From Diabrotica undecimpunctata (taxonomy: Eukaryota > Arthropoda > Insecta > Coleoptera > Chrysomelidae), in assembly GCF_040954645.1 (NCBI RefSeq), contig NC_092806.1, positions 161,134,328-161,198,327 on the forward strand: a DNA stretch of 64,000 bases, written 5' to 3'. Every line of letters begins with the position of its first letter. Position 1 is the first letter of the stretch. The position numbers and the translations under genes are program-made. The notes below the pieces were generated by a model that made no database searches, was not told the origin of the DNA, and saw only the letters and a list, made by a program, of their open reading frames with translations. Positions 45,131-55,751 of the stretch are shown in pieces.

Positions 45131-46215
45131 ATCTTTTTTACGTTAAAATAAAAACAAAAGTTGCTGGGTAAAACCGTTTTGCTAATAGATGTCTTCGTCG
45201 TCGGTCTCAGAATACAACTGGGGGTAGCGAAAAACTATATTTTCTTAGCTATGCTCCCTTGAACACTTAGTCTCCCACGACGTTTAGATTTTTTTTGACA
45301 GTTACTTCCCAACGGTTATTTTAAGTCCACCTTATTTTATTGATCATAAATTTTTACAATAAGCTAAAAGCGTGGTTTTTGCACTATCCTTTCGACTACC
45401 TACAAATCTTATTGTTTATTTAATACAAAATCGTTTTACTAACATTCAAAGTTTTCAACATCCGCTAAAAACTACGGTTATGAGTGCAATTTTATGTGGA
45501 AAGTATTATTAAATTTTATGTCTGAGATATAAGAGAGAATTTTTTTTCTGAGAAACTAATATTTTCTTATTGAGTTGGTAGAAAAGAATACATATTGCTT
45601 CAATATAAGAGACAAAGTGAAAAAGACAAAGGGTGAAAGAACCATGTAAGAGTCATATTAAAAAGGATTTAAATAGTCATTGTATTTTTTGCCTGAAGAA
45701 GTTTACACACTTGCTATCCTTAGCTAACGTTGCCTAGCCACACCAATAGAAGATTAATTTTTTTTGAACAAAGATCAATCCTTTCTTTAGCATACTGTTA
45801 TATTTGTTATATAATATATACAAATATTATTGATTTATGTAATTTATCAGTATTAAGTTTTCTTCAAAACAAACATTTGCAGTGTTTGTTTTCAATTTGA
45901 CCTTTTCGATTTATCTTTAAAACAATTTTTTCAATAATTTAATAAGAATTTACCTGTGGCGCACCCAGGGGGGGTTTTGGGGTTAAACCCCCACCCCCAC
46001 CAGGGCATATAAAGTAAAAAATATATAAAGAATAGTAGGAAAATGTAACTTGTATTTCACACACAATACAAACAATCCAAAACGCTAATTGAATAATTAA
46101 ATTACCACTTTGAATATGTAGAACACAATAATTATTGTATAAATACACAATAATTAATAATATTTTTCATTATTTTTAGATATAGATAACTAATATTAGG
46201 CTTATGAAAAAGTAG
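45131..46215. other. Spacer with a G/C homopolymer patch
   Basis: AT-rich apart from 45957-46010, where runs of G and C (GGGGGGGTTTTGGGGTT, then CCCCCACCCCCACC) form an imperfect palindrome. Such patches occur at the ends of some insect repeats. No gene. Confidence 0.45.
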
Positions 46216-46217
46216 AC

Positions 46218-46735
46218 AGAACGACCCTGTTGCGAGTAGCATGCGCCTACAGGTCTGTATCTGCGGCGGCCTTGTTGGCTATCATGGGTTGTGTTCCTCT
46301 GTATGTGTTAGCAGTAGAAAAGAGAGATCTCTATGTGAGAAGAGAGCATTTGAAAACAGCTATAAAAAAAAGAAGAAAGGGAAAGATCAATCGAAAGATG
46401 GCAAGAAGAGTGGAAAAACAAAGAAGATGTTGCCCCGTGGAACAAGATGCTGATCCCGATCCTAGGGAACTGGGTAGATTGTCTGTTTTAGGGCGTATCT
46501 TCATAGGCTCAGAAAGACAGATACAGATAAATGACTATACTGCAAATATTCCGACATTGTTACTCACACAATGCTGGAATCTAATATATTATGTACAGTG
46601 GAGAGAAACAGAATGTATAAAGAAATAGGTATAAATCCTGTGACCGTAAGAGAGATGATCGTGAAGATGACAGAAAGTACGGAGTGATGGAATAGTGTTC
46701 ACAATTACCAATTATCAGAGCAGTCATTAAAAAAA
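46218..46735 (+). pseudogene. R1/I-group LINE C-terminal fragment
   Basis: Reads LLRVACAYRSVSAAALLAIM, GCVPLYVLAVEKRDLYVRRE, then in a second frame ERSIERWQEEWKNKEDVAPW and, after a deletion, the knuckle-region remnant WRETECIKK. The RVxxAYRTVSxxA motif lies after the RT domain in R1-type elements. The knuckle cysteines are mostly lost. Confidence 0.65.
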
Positions 46736-46769
46736 AAGAAGAAGAGAAACACCAGCCGGGCCAACGACA

Positions 46770-46850
46770 GAGATAAGATCTAATTACTATTTTAATGGGA
46801 ATAAGCCGAAATTCAAGGTTAAAATACGTTTATTGACGTTTGAATTTTTG
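46770..46850 (-). repeat. Penelope family C pseudo-LTR fragment
   Basis: Carries TAATTACTATTTTAATGGGA and TACGTTTATTGACGTTTGAA, the conserved 3' end of the family C repeat seen at 35620-35720. The hammerhead-like stem is lost. Confidence 0.65.
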
Positions 46851-46873
46851 ATCTTTGATCTTGCACTGATAAC

Positions 46874-47900
46874 TTGTTTATACTCAAACAATTAATAGAA
46901 AAAAGAATAGCGGTTGGTACCGAAGTACATCCAGCCTTCATCGACCTAGAAAAAGCGTATGGTGCCGTTCTAAGACTTCAATTGTGGCAAGCTTTACAAC
47001 AACTCGACATTAGTTCATACCTTTTTGGAATAATCACAGAAGTATACAGGGATAACACTACTTACCTAAAAATCGGAAATAGGCTATCAGAGCCAATAAA
47101 AGTAACTAAAGAACTAAAACAAGGATGCAGTATGTCATCCTTAATGTTTAATTTATATATTGAGGCAGCCCTCCAAAATTGGAAAATTCACTGCCAGGAA
47201 ATCTCCATAGGAAATGACGTACTATTCTTCCTGAACTTTGCGGATGACCAAGTCGTCCTAGCTCAAGATTCTTATGATCTAGAATTTATGATAAAGCGTC
47301 TATACAGAAAATATTTAAAATGGGAGTCAGCATGAAGAAAACAGAATATTTAGTTGTCAATTTAGATGTAAGGTTTGAAAGTTGATAGACGAGGACGTAA
47401 CAATCAAACAAGTGGAAAAATTTAAATATTTAGGTGCACTCATTGCTAATAACGGCTTGGGAGAAACCGAAATTAAACACCGAATTAATCACGGACGTAA
47501 AATTGTAGGATGTCTGAACTCCTTATGGTGGGATCGCAACATTTCCAAAAGGAACAAAAAAAGAATAGGGCAAACCATGGTTAAATCAATTCTTTGTTAT
47601 GGCTCTGAAGTATGGACAATTAATGCAGACCTGAAGAAAAGATTGTTGGCAGTTGAAATGGATTGTTTGAGAAGAAGTGCTAGAACATCAAGGCAGGAAG
47701 ACCAACGAATCTATAAGAAATAACATGAATGCTACAGAAACGGTCACTGACAGATTAGAAAGAAGAGGTTTTAAATGGTTTGGACACCTATTGAGAATTC
47801 CTGACGAACTTTAACCCCAAAAGCTTCACAAATGGAAGGCCCCTGGAAGAAGAAAAAGAGGTAGACCTCGACGCTCATGGAATGAAGGAATTAGAAGTAG
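46874..47900 (+). pseudogene. RTE-like LINE fragment, RT and C-terminus
   Basis: RT motifs PAFIDLEKAYGAVLRLQLWQ, KELKQGCSMSSLMFNLYIEA and catalytic FADDQVVLAQD, followed after a frameshift near 47345 by EKFKYLGALIANNGLGETEI, MVKSILCYGSEVWTINADL, and after another near 47700 by RRGFKWFGHLLRIPDEL and PGRRKRGRPRRSWNEGI. The N-terminal RT motifs are missing. It is more divergent from the other RTE pieces in the window and is probably a different family. Confidence 0.8.
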
Positions 47901-48263
47901 TGATGAGCGAAATGGCTCATTTGAATGTTTCGAATCATTTGAATTAACTCACTTTGATGTTTCGAAACAATTATTCGAAACATTGAAACAATTGACACGA
48001 TACTGTAACTTCATATATTTCATATCATAACAATTCATTGTCGGTCGCTATGCAAAGTTACAATATTTCGTGCAGATTCATTTTCTGTAAGGCACGTGAC
48101 AGCAATGTGAATGTTAAAGTATTGTTATGAAGATTGTTGAACAATTAGGGATTTGAGCTTGCTAAGCATTAATTTATTATTTTAGGTGTAGGTTAGATAT
48201 GGTTTTAACAGTTCTGTGACTCACCTCATTGCTTCGACTCACTAGCCAACACTAATTAGAAGA
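47901..48263. other. Spacer
   Basis: Includes a degenerate TTCGAA-rich stretch (about 47928-47990) with repeated TTTCGAA and GAAACA. No gene recognised. Confidence 0.4.
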
Positions 48264-48510
48264 GTGATGGAATCGAGAGGTTTTGAGAAGAAGCATGCCT
48301 TGGACTTGGAGGATTGGCGGAGGAGAACGGGAATACGGCGGCAGCCGTCTCCAAAATGTATTGTATTTACAAGTTGGATTAATGTCAAACGTCAAAAAAC
48401 TTATTTTAACTTTCAATTGTGGCTTATTCCCATTAAAATAGTAATTACTTTAAAATGCCACAAGAAAATAGCTTCAGAACAATAGATAAGATCTAGATAA
48501 GAGAAGGGAG
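48264..48510 (+). repeat. LINE tail remnant followed by a family C pseudo-LTR fragment
   Basis: 48264-48360 reads like a LINE C-terminus (KKHALDLEDWRRRTG; weak). 48385-48500 carries CAATTGTGGCTTATTCCCAT and AAGAAAATAGCTTCAGAACA, matching 36838-36930 in the same orientation, so the latter is a second family C copy. Confidence 0.55.
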
Positions 48511-49323
48511 TGTCCCAAAAATGTCATCAGCCTTACAGCATTCATCCCACTTTCGGAGTACTGTACGTGCGACAGTCAACTGAGCACAAGTAAGAGAGGG
48601 TGGTTTTAGTTGATAGGCACGATAATAGATACCTGAATCTTTGGCACTGCTATCTTTAGTACTTTAAATTAAACTAAAACTCAAATTTTAGGGACTCAAA
48701 ATGGATGTAGCATAAAAAAATTCAAACCCCACCCCTCTAAGACAAATTCTGGGTGCTCCACTGGAATTTACGACGATATGTTTATGTTTGAATTATTATT
48801 TGATTTTTAGCACTATATAAACAACATGTGCATATAATATGAACATATTTCGTTTTAAGTAATGTAAGTTTTGTTTAAATTTTCTCCGTAATTAGTAAAA
48901 ATCTTGTAGTACAATGTGAGTATAGAAATATTTTTCCTTTTATTGCTAATATAAATATATTTCAGCAATGATTTGGGATTATTCTTTTTTTTACAACTTC
49001 TACTTTAAATTCTGAAAATTTTTGAATGTGTTATTGTACTCTTTATCATGGATTTTTTTTGTGTAGTATTTATATCAATAATTTTTGTTGTTCTTGACAA
49101 CTTTCTTCTTTGTAACAAAGAGAAAAGGATCGCTATAGGAGCAATTCTTCTTTTCTAACTTGGGTGCACCGTACTGAGGACGACCAATAGTTAGAAACAC
49201 GTATATACGGTTGCCTTCCATCTTATACACATATTTTATTATATTTTTTTTTCTTTGTTGCGAGCTATGCCTTTATATCTTTTACCTTTATATTACTATC
49301 AATTTGCATTAACTTTTTTTTTG

Positions 49324-49324
<1 letters not shown>
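48511..49324. other. AT-rich spacer
   Basis: No gene or clear repeat structure beyond T-rich runs. Confidence 0.4.

Positions 49325-49375
<51 letters not shown>
49325..49375. repeat. (TA)n microsatellite
   Basis: About 25 TA units, directly against the hammerhead-bearing unit that starts at 49376. Confidence 0.95.
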
Positions 49376-49379
<4 letters not shown>

Positions 49380-49669
49380 GACCGTTAATCCATTATAAAT
49401 AAGGATCACTCGAAGAGTGGTGGGTTTTTCGGTCAAAAGTTGAACAAAAAAAAACAAAGAATTTGGCTACTTCATCTAATTATTGAAGACGTTTCGCTCT
49501 CTAATCAGAAAGCATCATCAGTTCATCTAAAAAGTACAATATGAAAAACCAAACATCCATAGACAAGTCAATATAAATGTGTTATCTCAAAAAGACATGT
49601 GGCAGTCAATGGTGTAAAATGTAAAGAAGCTTAAGATAATGGACATCAATAATTAGTTGTTTATACAAT

Positions 49670-49673
<4 letters not shown>
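49376..49673 (-). mobile_element. 298-bp HHR unit between two (TA)n tracts
   Basis: Non-coding sequence bounded on both sides by (TA)n, with a complete hammerhead on the minus strand at 49525-49484. Its length, lack of ORF and ribozyme match a solo Penelope-type terminal repeat or a retrozyme-like unit. It shares the ACTTCAT..TATTGAAGACGTTTCGCT block with the neighbouring unit at 49720, so the two are one family. Confidence 0.75.
49484..49525 (-). ncRNA. Hammerhead ribozyme
   Basis: CTGATGA (49521-49515), unpaired T, 7-bp stem II GCTTTCT/AGAGAGC (one G-U) with loop GATT, GAAA (49495-49492), a 2-bp stem III (ACGT) and predicted cleavage after GTC between 49488 and 49487. Stem I is TGAA with TTCA. 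The core is fully conserved. Confidence 0.78.

Positions 49674-49719
<46 letters not shown>
49674..49719. repeat. (TA)n microsatellite
   Basis: About 23 TA units between two related HHR units. Confidence 0.95.
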
Positions 49720-49721
<2 letters not shown>

Positions 49722-49960
49722 AAAAGTATTCAGATAGTGAATTCAGAGGTTTACTCGGTCATTCAGGTTGGCAAAAAAAAGAAGTCAACTACTTCATTAG
49801 TTTATCGAAGACGTTTCGCTTTATATTTCTAAAGCCTTATCAGTACTCTAAAGTACAACAGATGACATAGAGTTTATAAGAAATTCAAGTGTTAATAGTT
49901 CATAACTTACAACTCAATATGTAGTATATTATCGATGTTACCTACTTTAATATGTATTGT
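49720..49960 (-). mobile_element. Second HHR unit, ribozyme decayed
   Basis: Same family as 49376-49673. The minus-strand motif reads CTGATAA (the required G is now A), stem II GCTTTA/TAAAGC and GAAACGTC (about 49809-49844). The upper boundary is not sharp. Confidence 0.6.
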
Positions 49961-50399
49961 AAACTTTACTCGACATTTAAAACCATCTTAACAAATAAAG
50001 CGACATTAGACTTTCCAAACCCTCTATCATTTCGTTTATCCACAAATTTATCCACAAATACTTTCCCACTCTCCCCCACCCTTTATTTGAAGAAATTTAA
50101 AAAAAGTACTTAAACAACTTTATGCGGAATTTAGGCTTCTTTCTAGTTTACTTATTTAACACTTGGTATAATTGGGCATATTTCCCAAAAAACTGGTTTT
50201 CATATTTTTATTCACAGGTTACGCCCCCTAGCGGTTAACCCAGAAACTTGAAAGTTATTTCCAGCGATTACTCTTGGCCACTTTGACTAAGGAATTTTCT
50301 CTCCTAAAGTTATAACATGAATAGTTTTTGATATACAGCCGAGAGATCGGCTTATTGGACCACCCGGTACATATATATTCTCACACAATATGTTTTCAG
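49961..50399. other. Upstream intron sequence of the LRR gene (inferred)
   Basis: Ends with a pyrimidine-rich acceptor TGTTTTCAG at 50391-50399. The first coding exon was not found upstream. The G at 50400 could complete an arginine codon after ATG, but this is a guess. Confidence 0.45.
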
Positions 50400-50665
50400 G
50401 CTGAAGCTACTGATCTTTGGACTATTCTACGTTCATACAATTTTCGCTGATGACGGCTATAAATGTAGAGTTGATACTACTCATGCTGAGTTCAATGACA
50501 CTAGTATCTATTGCCGTAACTTAAAATTAGATGATAAGGAGTTGCCCTTAGATGGACCAGTACCATCGACCAAGATGGTCGAAATACATCTGGTGGATTG
50601 TACCGGAAAAATTGACGAAAACTCATTTCCTAAACTAAGAGGGGTGCTGACATTTATAAATATCT
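50400..50665 (+). CDS. Secreted leucine-rich-repeat protein, exon with signal peptide
   Basis: Host gene exon bounded by an AG acceptor (50398-50399) and a GTAAGT donor (50666). It encodes a hydrophobic signal-peptide core LKLLIFGLFYVHTIFA, then DDGYKCRVDTTHAEFNDTSI with an N-terminal Cys pair (YKC..YCRNL), as in LRR N-caps, and the first repeat MVEIHLVDCTGKIDENSFPK LRG. The starting methionine must lie in an upstream exon. It ends in phase 1 (a single T), which joins correctly to AC at 56732. Codon usage and lack of stops set it apart from the surrounding repeats. Function unknown; secreted LRR proteins often bind ligands or act in immunity. Confidence 0.85.
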
Positions 50666-50829
50666 GTAAGTAGACAGCATAAAAGCCATTTTTGTTTCAG
50701 TTTCACGAAACACCAAACAGTTTCTATTTTTAGCATTATAACTATAAAAATCTTTGAGCCGATTTATTTTTATACACCGTAAGAAAAACTTATGTAGAAA
50801 AAATAATAGGAAAACGATAAAGTTACCAA

Positions 50830-50960
50830 TTTTAAATAATTGTTTTATTGTTACATTTTATGTCCACAACAGTTATTATAAAATCTTAACACTACAGCTG
50901 TTTCGGCTAATTGCCTTTCTTAAGTGATCTATTTTTGGCATACACTTTATAGTCTTTAAT
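50830..50960 (-). repeat. Penelope-type pseudo-LTR fragment, family D, hammerhead-like
   Basis: Minus strand reads CACTTAAGAAAGGCAATTAG then CCGAAACAGCTGTAGTG: stem II GGC/GCC, GAAA, palindromic stem III ACAGCTGT and a possible 3-bp stem I CAC/GTG. The 5' core is UUAAGAA, not CUGANGA. Lies in the first visible intron of the LRR gene. Confidence 0.55.
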
Positions 50961-51005
50961 GAAATAGGTTGAGGAGAAGAGAACTGTTTGTCTCAAGTTG
51001 GCCAT

Positions 51006-51145
51006 TCAGTAATTACTATTTAAATGGAAATAAGCCACAATTAAAGGTTAAAGTACGTTTATTGACGTTTCAATTTCCGCTTCTGAAATCGTTCTCAAAA
51101 TACAAACAAAATGTTTGTATTTTGAGAAGGATTTCCGATCTTGTT
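51006..51145 (-). repeat. Penelope family C pseudo-LTR fragment with inverted tip
   Basis: Contains TAAATGGAAATAAGCCACAA and GACGTTTCAATTTCCGCTTC, like 35620-35720. A 20-bp block at 51093-51112 (TTCTCAAAATACAAAC core) is repeated inverted at about 51113-51135, the same 5'-inversion pattern as at 36838-36930. The hammerhead-like fold keeps stems I and II but has core UUGAGAA. Confidence 0.65.
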
Positions 51146-51300
51146 ATTATATCTGTGTTTTTTCCTTTTTGGCCTTTTCCATTTGTACATTTTAATTTTT
51201 TCAAAAAATTCTTTCTTCATAAATGTTAAACAGCAGTGGGGAGAAAATGTAACCCTGTCCTTTGTTTCATTTGTTGTGTTTATAGAACAAATCAAAAATT
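51146..51300 (-). pseudogene. Tiny LINE RT fragment
   Basis: Minus strand reads GQGYIFSPLLFNIYEERIF, RT motif 4 of RTE-like elements. Only about 20 residues are recognisable. Confidence 0.4.
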
Positions 51301-51855
51301 ATTTACATTAAAGACTAACTTTTGCTGACAAAAAGGTAACAATAATGAATGCAAGAATATGCAAACATGTGTATAACAAATTCAAGGAATTACTTTATTC
51401 CTCGTTATAAATAAACATTTATGTCAAATTTTCTTATTGTGTGAAGAATGAAGTAGGGGAAAGTGGGGGAATATCGACCGCAGGGTAATATCAATCACTC
51501 TCAAATTTCATCTAATTGACGTCGCAGAGCAAAACGAATGCGCACATGTGGACCGCATTATCAACAGGTGATGCACCGGCCACTTAGTCGTTTTTCATAC
51601 GCCATAGGCACTTAATGTCTAGTAAATTTGTGTTTTATGGAAGATTTTTATAAGATTCTACAATCGTATTTTAAGGTAAGGGCTCCTTTATTAGCTGAAG
51701 TCAGTATTTTAATATTCACAATGCATGAAAACATATTTCTAGAATACAGATATCACATCATATAATTTCAGGTTAAGTGTTTTCTAAAAAAACTCATGTC
51801 AACAATAAACACGCTTTCGGATTAAATCGACCATAGTTGATGTTATTTATTTCAG

Positions 51856-53290
51856 ATGCCACGAACATATTACAGAAAAACAACACGATCCTCATGGAGC
51901 GAAGAGGCGATGGAAAGAGCCCTCAGCGATATAGTTGAAAAGGAGAATCCAAGTTATACAACATCCCTTACGGAACATTCCAACACCGATTAATAGGTCG
52001 TTTCGAGGCCAAAAAATTACACTAGGACGAAAATCTGTCTACCAAAAAAGAGGAATCCGAATTGGTATCTAGAATTTTAGAACCGTCGAAGGCGTTTTAG
52101 GCCTTACGTCCTCTACCATATGTCAAATGGTTTTTGAATATACAGAGCAAAACAAAATTAAATATCCATTTAAAACGGCAACGAAAATGTGTGAAAAAAA
52201 CTGGTTTTATTCAGGTATGCACCCTCATCCAGAACTCAGTTTGCGTAAACCAGAAGCAAGAAGTTTGGGTATAATTACTGGTTTTAATCGTGAAGAACTA
52301 AAGATATTTTATAAAAACTTGGCAACTCTATGTGATCGTTACAAATTTGAATGCCATCAAATTTTTAATGTTGATAAGACGGGTATCAGAAATGTTCATA
52401 TTCTCTGTAAAATTGTTGCGGCTAGAAACAAGTTGGTGCAATTACCAGTGGTGAATGAGAACAAACCACGACGCTAGTATGCGCTTTCAGTGCCTCAGGT
52501 CAATATATTCCACCTATGTTTATTTATAGAAGAAATCGGATGAAAGAAAGTTTGGACAAAAACGGTCCTATTGGGGCAATGTACAGATGTTCCAAATCAG
52601 GGTGGATAACGGAACAACTTTTCTTGGAATTACTGAAACATTTTCAGCGGCATGTTAATGCTCCTAAAGACCATCCAGTTCTTTTATTGCTAGATAACCT
52701 CAAAACGCATTCAAGTCTGCCTTCCTACAGTTTTTGTGGCGACACCGGAATAAATCTATTGTTACTGCACACCTCCCACTGTCTCCAGCCTCTAGATATC
52801 ACGTTTTTTCTTCATTCAAGGCAGCTTACTACCAAGGATGTGACGTATATAAAGCAGTACCTATATAAAGCAAAAAATATGAGAAAATCAATACAACAGA
52901 CGTTGCGGAACTTGTTCAAAATGCCTTGAATAGGGCTGCGTCTGTTGAGAAGGCTGTAAATAGTTTTCGAACCACAGGGATCCTTCTCTTCAATCCCGAT
53001 GTTTTTTGTAAAGAAGAATTAATATATATATATTAATATATCAAGTAGTTGAACAATATCAAGATAATGTGTCTTCTCTGCCCGATACAATCAAATACCA
53101 TCGCCAACAGCAGTTTCCCTAGATGAACTACCAGGCCCAGTGGAGTCCAAAATAAAAAACTGAGACGAGAAGCAGCCTCATCATCAGAAGATTCTTTATC
53201 TGAATTAGAATTAGAGGATGTTTTAGATATGGATCTGTGCAGCATGCCCTTTACCGGCACTACCAGTCAGTAGTTATACAAAAACTAGAA
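51856..53290 (+). pseudogene. pogo-superfamily transposase, decayed
   Basis: Starts MPRTYYRKTTRSSWSEEAME (an HTH_psq-like N-terminus; ATG at 51856 preceded by TTTCAG). It continues in broken frames: FEYTEQNKIKYPFKTATKMC, FECHQIFNVDKTGIRNVH (first catalytic D), RCSKSGWITEQLFLELLKHF, PVLLLLDNLKTHSSL (second D), LLLHTSHCLQPLDITFF (third D) and FRTTGILLFNPDVF. Numerous frameshifts and a truncated third of the DNA-binding region. The tail is serine-rich. Confidence 0.82.
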
Positions 53291-53663
53291 GCAGGCGAAC
53301 TCAACAGTCGACCATTTTAATATCATCACTAGACTTCGGCAAATATGCATATTGCATATTTTGCATATTGTGCATATTTTATGCAAATATTTCATATTTT
53401 GGCATATTTGTATAAAAGTTTGCATAAAGTGCATAAAAGTTCAGGTTTTTATACTGTATTTGAAAATTTTTAAACATACCAATTTATTTCAATTCTTGTA
53501 TAAAATTTTGTAGTCATTTTAATCAAGAAATGATCTAAGTACGTAATCTCTACAGGTACAAAACATTTACAATTTCATTTACGATTTGTAAATCATTTTT
53601 GTTTTGATATTCAAAGCGTAAACACTCGTTGTGCGTAACAAAAAGGAAGATTGTGATTTTATA

Positions 53664-53759
53664 ATGCCTAAAACAACCAGTGCTTCAACTTGGATTAAAC
53701 CTTATAAAGAGCTGTCTATGGATATGGGAAAAATCTACTGTTCAGTCTGTGGCAAAATT
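53664..53759 (+). CDS. hAT transposase exon 1
   Basis: 32 codons from ATG (MPKTTSASTWIKPYKELSMD) ending YCSVCGKI at a GTAAGT donor (53760). It supplies the first Cys pair of a BED-type zinc finger whose His pair lies in exon 2 (QHVRTASH). Phase 0 joins the exons cleanly. Confidence 0.75.
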
Positions 53760-53805
53760 GTAAGTATCTAATATTTTCTATTAAATATCTAATATTTCAT
53801 ACATA

Positions 53806-54320
53806 CAGGGTGTTTCCAAATGACACTTACAACGTTTGACTGTTGATACTTCTCGAAAAATTGAACAAAACGATATAGTTAATGAGGGGTCAAACTTATT
53901 TACTTTTCGAGATACAGGGTGTTAAAATTAAAAAAAATTAAATTCTTTTAGTTAATAACAACAATAACTTTAAAACCAATAAACGTATTTACTTGAAATT
54001 TAGTACTCGTAGGTTGTTTTTAAATGAAAAATAGCTTCCTTTAGTGAGAAAAAATTGTCCATGGTACAATACAATGGTGTGTATTTAGAAAAATTTTTCA
54101 CCTTTACTTTTTTTTATGAAGTCAGCTATTCTAAAACACAATTATTTTTATTGTAATTGAATTAACAAAAAAAAAAACTTTTGTTGAATTTTAAAATAAG
54201 TTATATGATGTACTAATGGTTAGTAACAAAAACTAATTTGTGGATTAATACTGCATTTAAAACACTTAGCGAGTGTTTTTTTTTTCCAAACCAGTTATTT
54301 GATTAACCAAAAACACCTTG
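53806..54320. mobile_element. 515-bp MITE inside the hAT intron
   Basis: Starts CAGGGTGTTTCC and ends AAACACCTTG, with TA on each side (53804-53805 and 54321-54322), as in mariner-type MITEs. A further ACAGGGTGTTAA copy lies inside at about 53926. It makes up most of the hAT intron. Confidence 0.65.
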
Positions 54321-54401
54321 TATATTTTTATATTTTAAAGGTTGGGTTAAAATAAAGGTTTTTATTTTTATTTATGGATAGCATGTGAGAAGAGATTTTA
54401 G

Positions 54402-55751
54402 ATAGACCAACATGTGAGAACTGCTTCACACATTGCAAAAAAAGGAAAAATAGGAGGAAAACATCAAACTTCAATGGCTAAATGTTTCCAATCTACTTCA
54501 AAAAAATTAGATGAGCAAGAAACTTTTAATGAAGACTTGTGTCGCGCATTAGTGTCTGCAAACATACCGCTTTCAAAATTAGCAAATGTAAATTTTAGTT
54601 CGTTTCTAAAAAAATATTGCAAACTTAATGTTCCAAGTGATCGGTCTCTAATAAGAAATAATGTGAACGGGCTATACTCGTCGGTGTTAATTAATATTAA
54701 GGAAGAAATTGCAGATAATTATTTTTACATATCTGTAGACGAAACCACTGATTCCTCAGGAAAGTATATTGCTCATTTATTGATTGGTGTTCTTAAAGAA
54801 GATACCTTACCAAAATCTCATCTTATTTCATGCCAGCAACTGGAGAAAACAAATGCTTTAACAATTTCGCGTTTTATACAAGAAACATTAGCAACTTTTT
54901 TTCTTCCGACAACTATTCCTTCTAATAAATTACTGCTTATTTTATCGGATGCTGCTCCTTATATGGTGAAAGCAGGACAAAATTTAAAAATATTTTTCCC
55001 AGATTTAATACATGTTACTTGTGTAGCGCATGGATTAAACAGAGTTGCAGAGGAAATACGAAAAAAGTTTCCTCTTGTAAATACCATGATATCCAGTGTC
55101 AAAAAAGTATTTCTTAAATCTCCTATAAGAATTCAACTTTATACTATGCTACCTAACATTCCTCTTCCACCACAACCTATTTTAACGCGATGGGGAACAT
55201 GGTTAGAAGCAGCTAATTTTTATACAGATCATTTTGTTAAAATAAAGAACATAATTGATACGTTAACAGATGAAAGTTCCCAATCTCTTTTGGATTCTAA
55301 ACAAACTTTTCAGAGTAACTTGCTTCAACAAGAACTTTCATTTATAAAATCAAATTTTAGTTTTGTTCAAAAAACAATTACTCAGTTAGAATCACCAAAA
55401 CTGTCATTGTTCGAAAGTACAGCATTAATAAAAGAATTTGCGTCATGTTGTCGGAACGTTAGAGGTAATATTGGAAAAGATATTTTTAAAAAATTTGAAG
55501 CTACTATGGAAAAAAATAAAGGTTACCATATTCTTTCTGAAGTAGTCAGTGTTCTAGCTGGAAATATTTCGGAAACAATTAATTTAGAACCAAATGTTTT
55601 GGTTAGTTTGAAAAATGCTCCCGTTACATCAGTTGATGTTGAACGAAGTTTTTCCATATATAAATATATGTACTCAGACAGAAGCCACAAGTTTTTGTTA
55701 GAAAATTTTGAACACCACTTGGTCATTTATTGTTACCATAATTCTAAATAA
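54402..55751 (+). CDS. hAT transposase exon 2
   Basis: Follows acceptor ATTTTAG (ending 54401) in phase 0. 449 residues; with exon 1 the protein is 481. Motifs: BED zinc-finger His pair QHVRTASH, DUF659-like core YFYISVDETTDSSGKYIAHL (first catalytic D), LILSDAAPYMVKAGQ (second D), VTCVAHGLNRVAEEIR (conserved C-x2-H) and LTRWGTWLEAANFY. The C-terminal hAT dimerisation region is SVDVERSFSIYKYMYSDRSH. No stops interrupt it and catalytic signatures are intact. Cuts and pastes DNA in the nucleus. Confidence 0.9.
   Translation: MDQHVRTASHIAKKGKIGGKHQTSMAKCFQSTSKKLDEQETFNEDLCRALVSANIPLSKLANVNFSSFLKKYCKLNVPSDRSLIRNNVNGLYSSVLINIKEEIADNYFYISVDETTDSSGKYIAHLLIGVLKEDTLPKSHLISCQQLEKTNALTISRFIQETLATFFLPTTIPSNKLLLILSDAAPYMVKAGQNLKIFFPDLIHVTCVAHGLNRVAEEIRKKFPLVNTMISSVKKVFLKSPIRIQLYTMLPNIPLPPQPILTRWGTWLEAANFYTDHFVKIKNIIDTLTDESSQSLLDSKQTFQSNLLQQELSFIKSNFSFVQKTITQLESPKLSLFESTALIKEFASCCRNVRGNIGKDIFKKFEATMEKNKGYHILSEVVSVLAGNISETINLEPNVLVSLKNAPVTSVDVERSFSIYKYMYSDRSHKFLLENFEHHLVIYCYHNSK

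Noticed and set aside
45690..45720. CTGAAGA as a further hammerhead
   Set aside because: No GAAA and no stem II follow, so the core is incomplete.
45939..46148. Minus-strand frame with a Gly-rich stretch
   Set aside because: The glycines come from the G/C homopolymer patch at 45957-46010; no domain.
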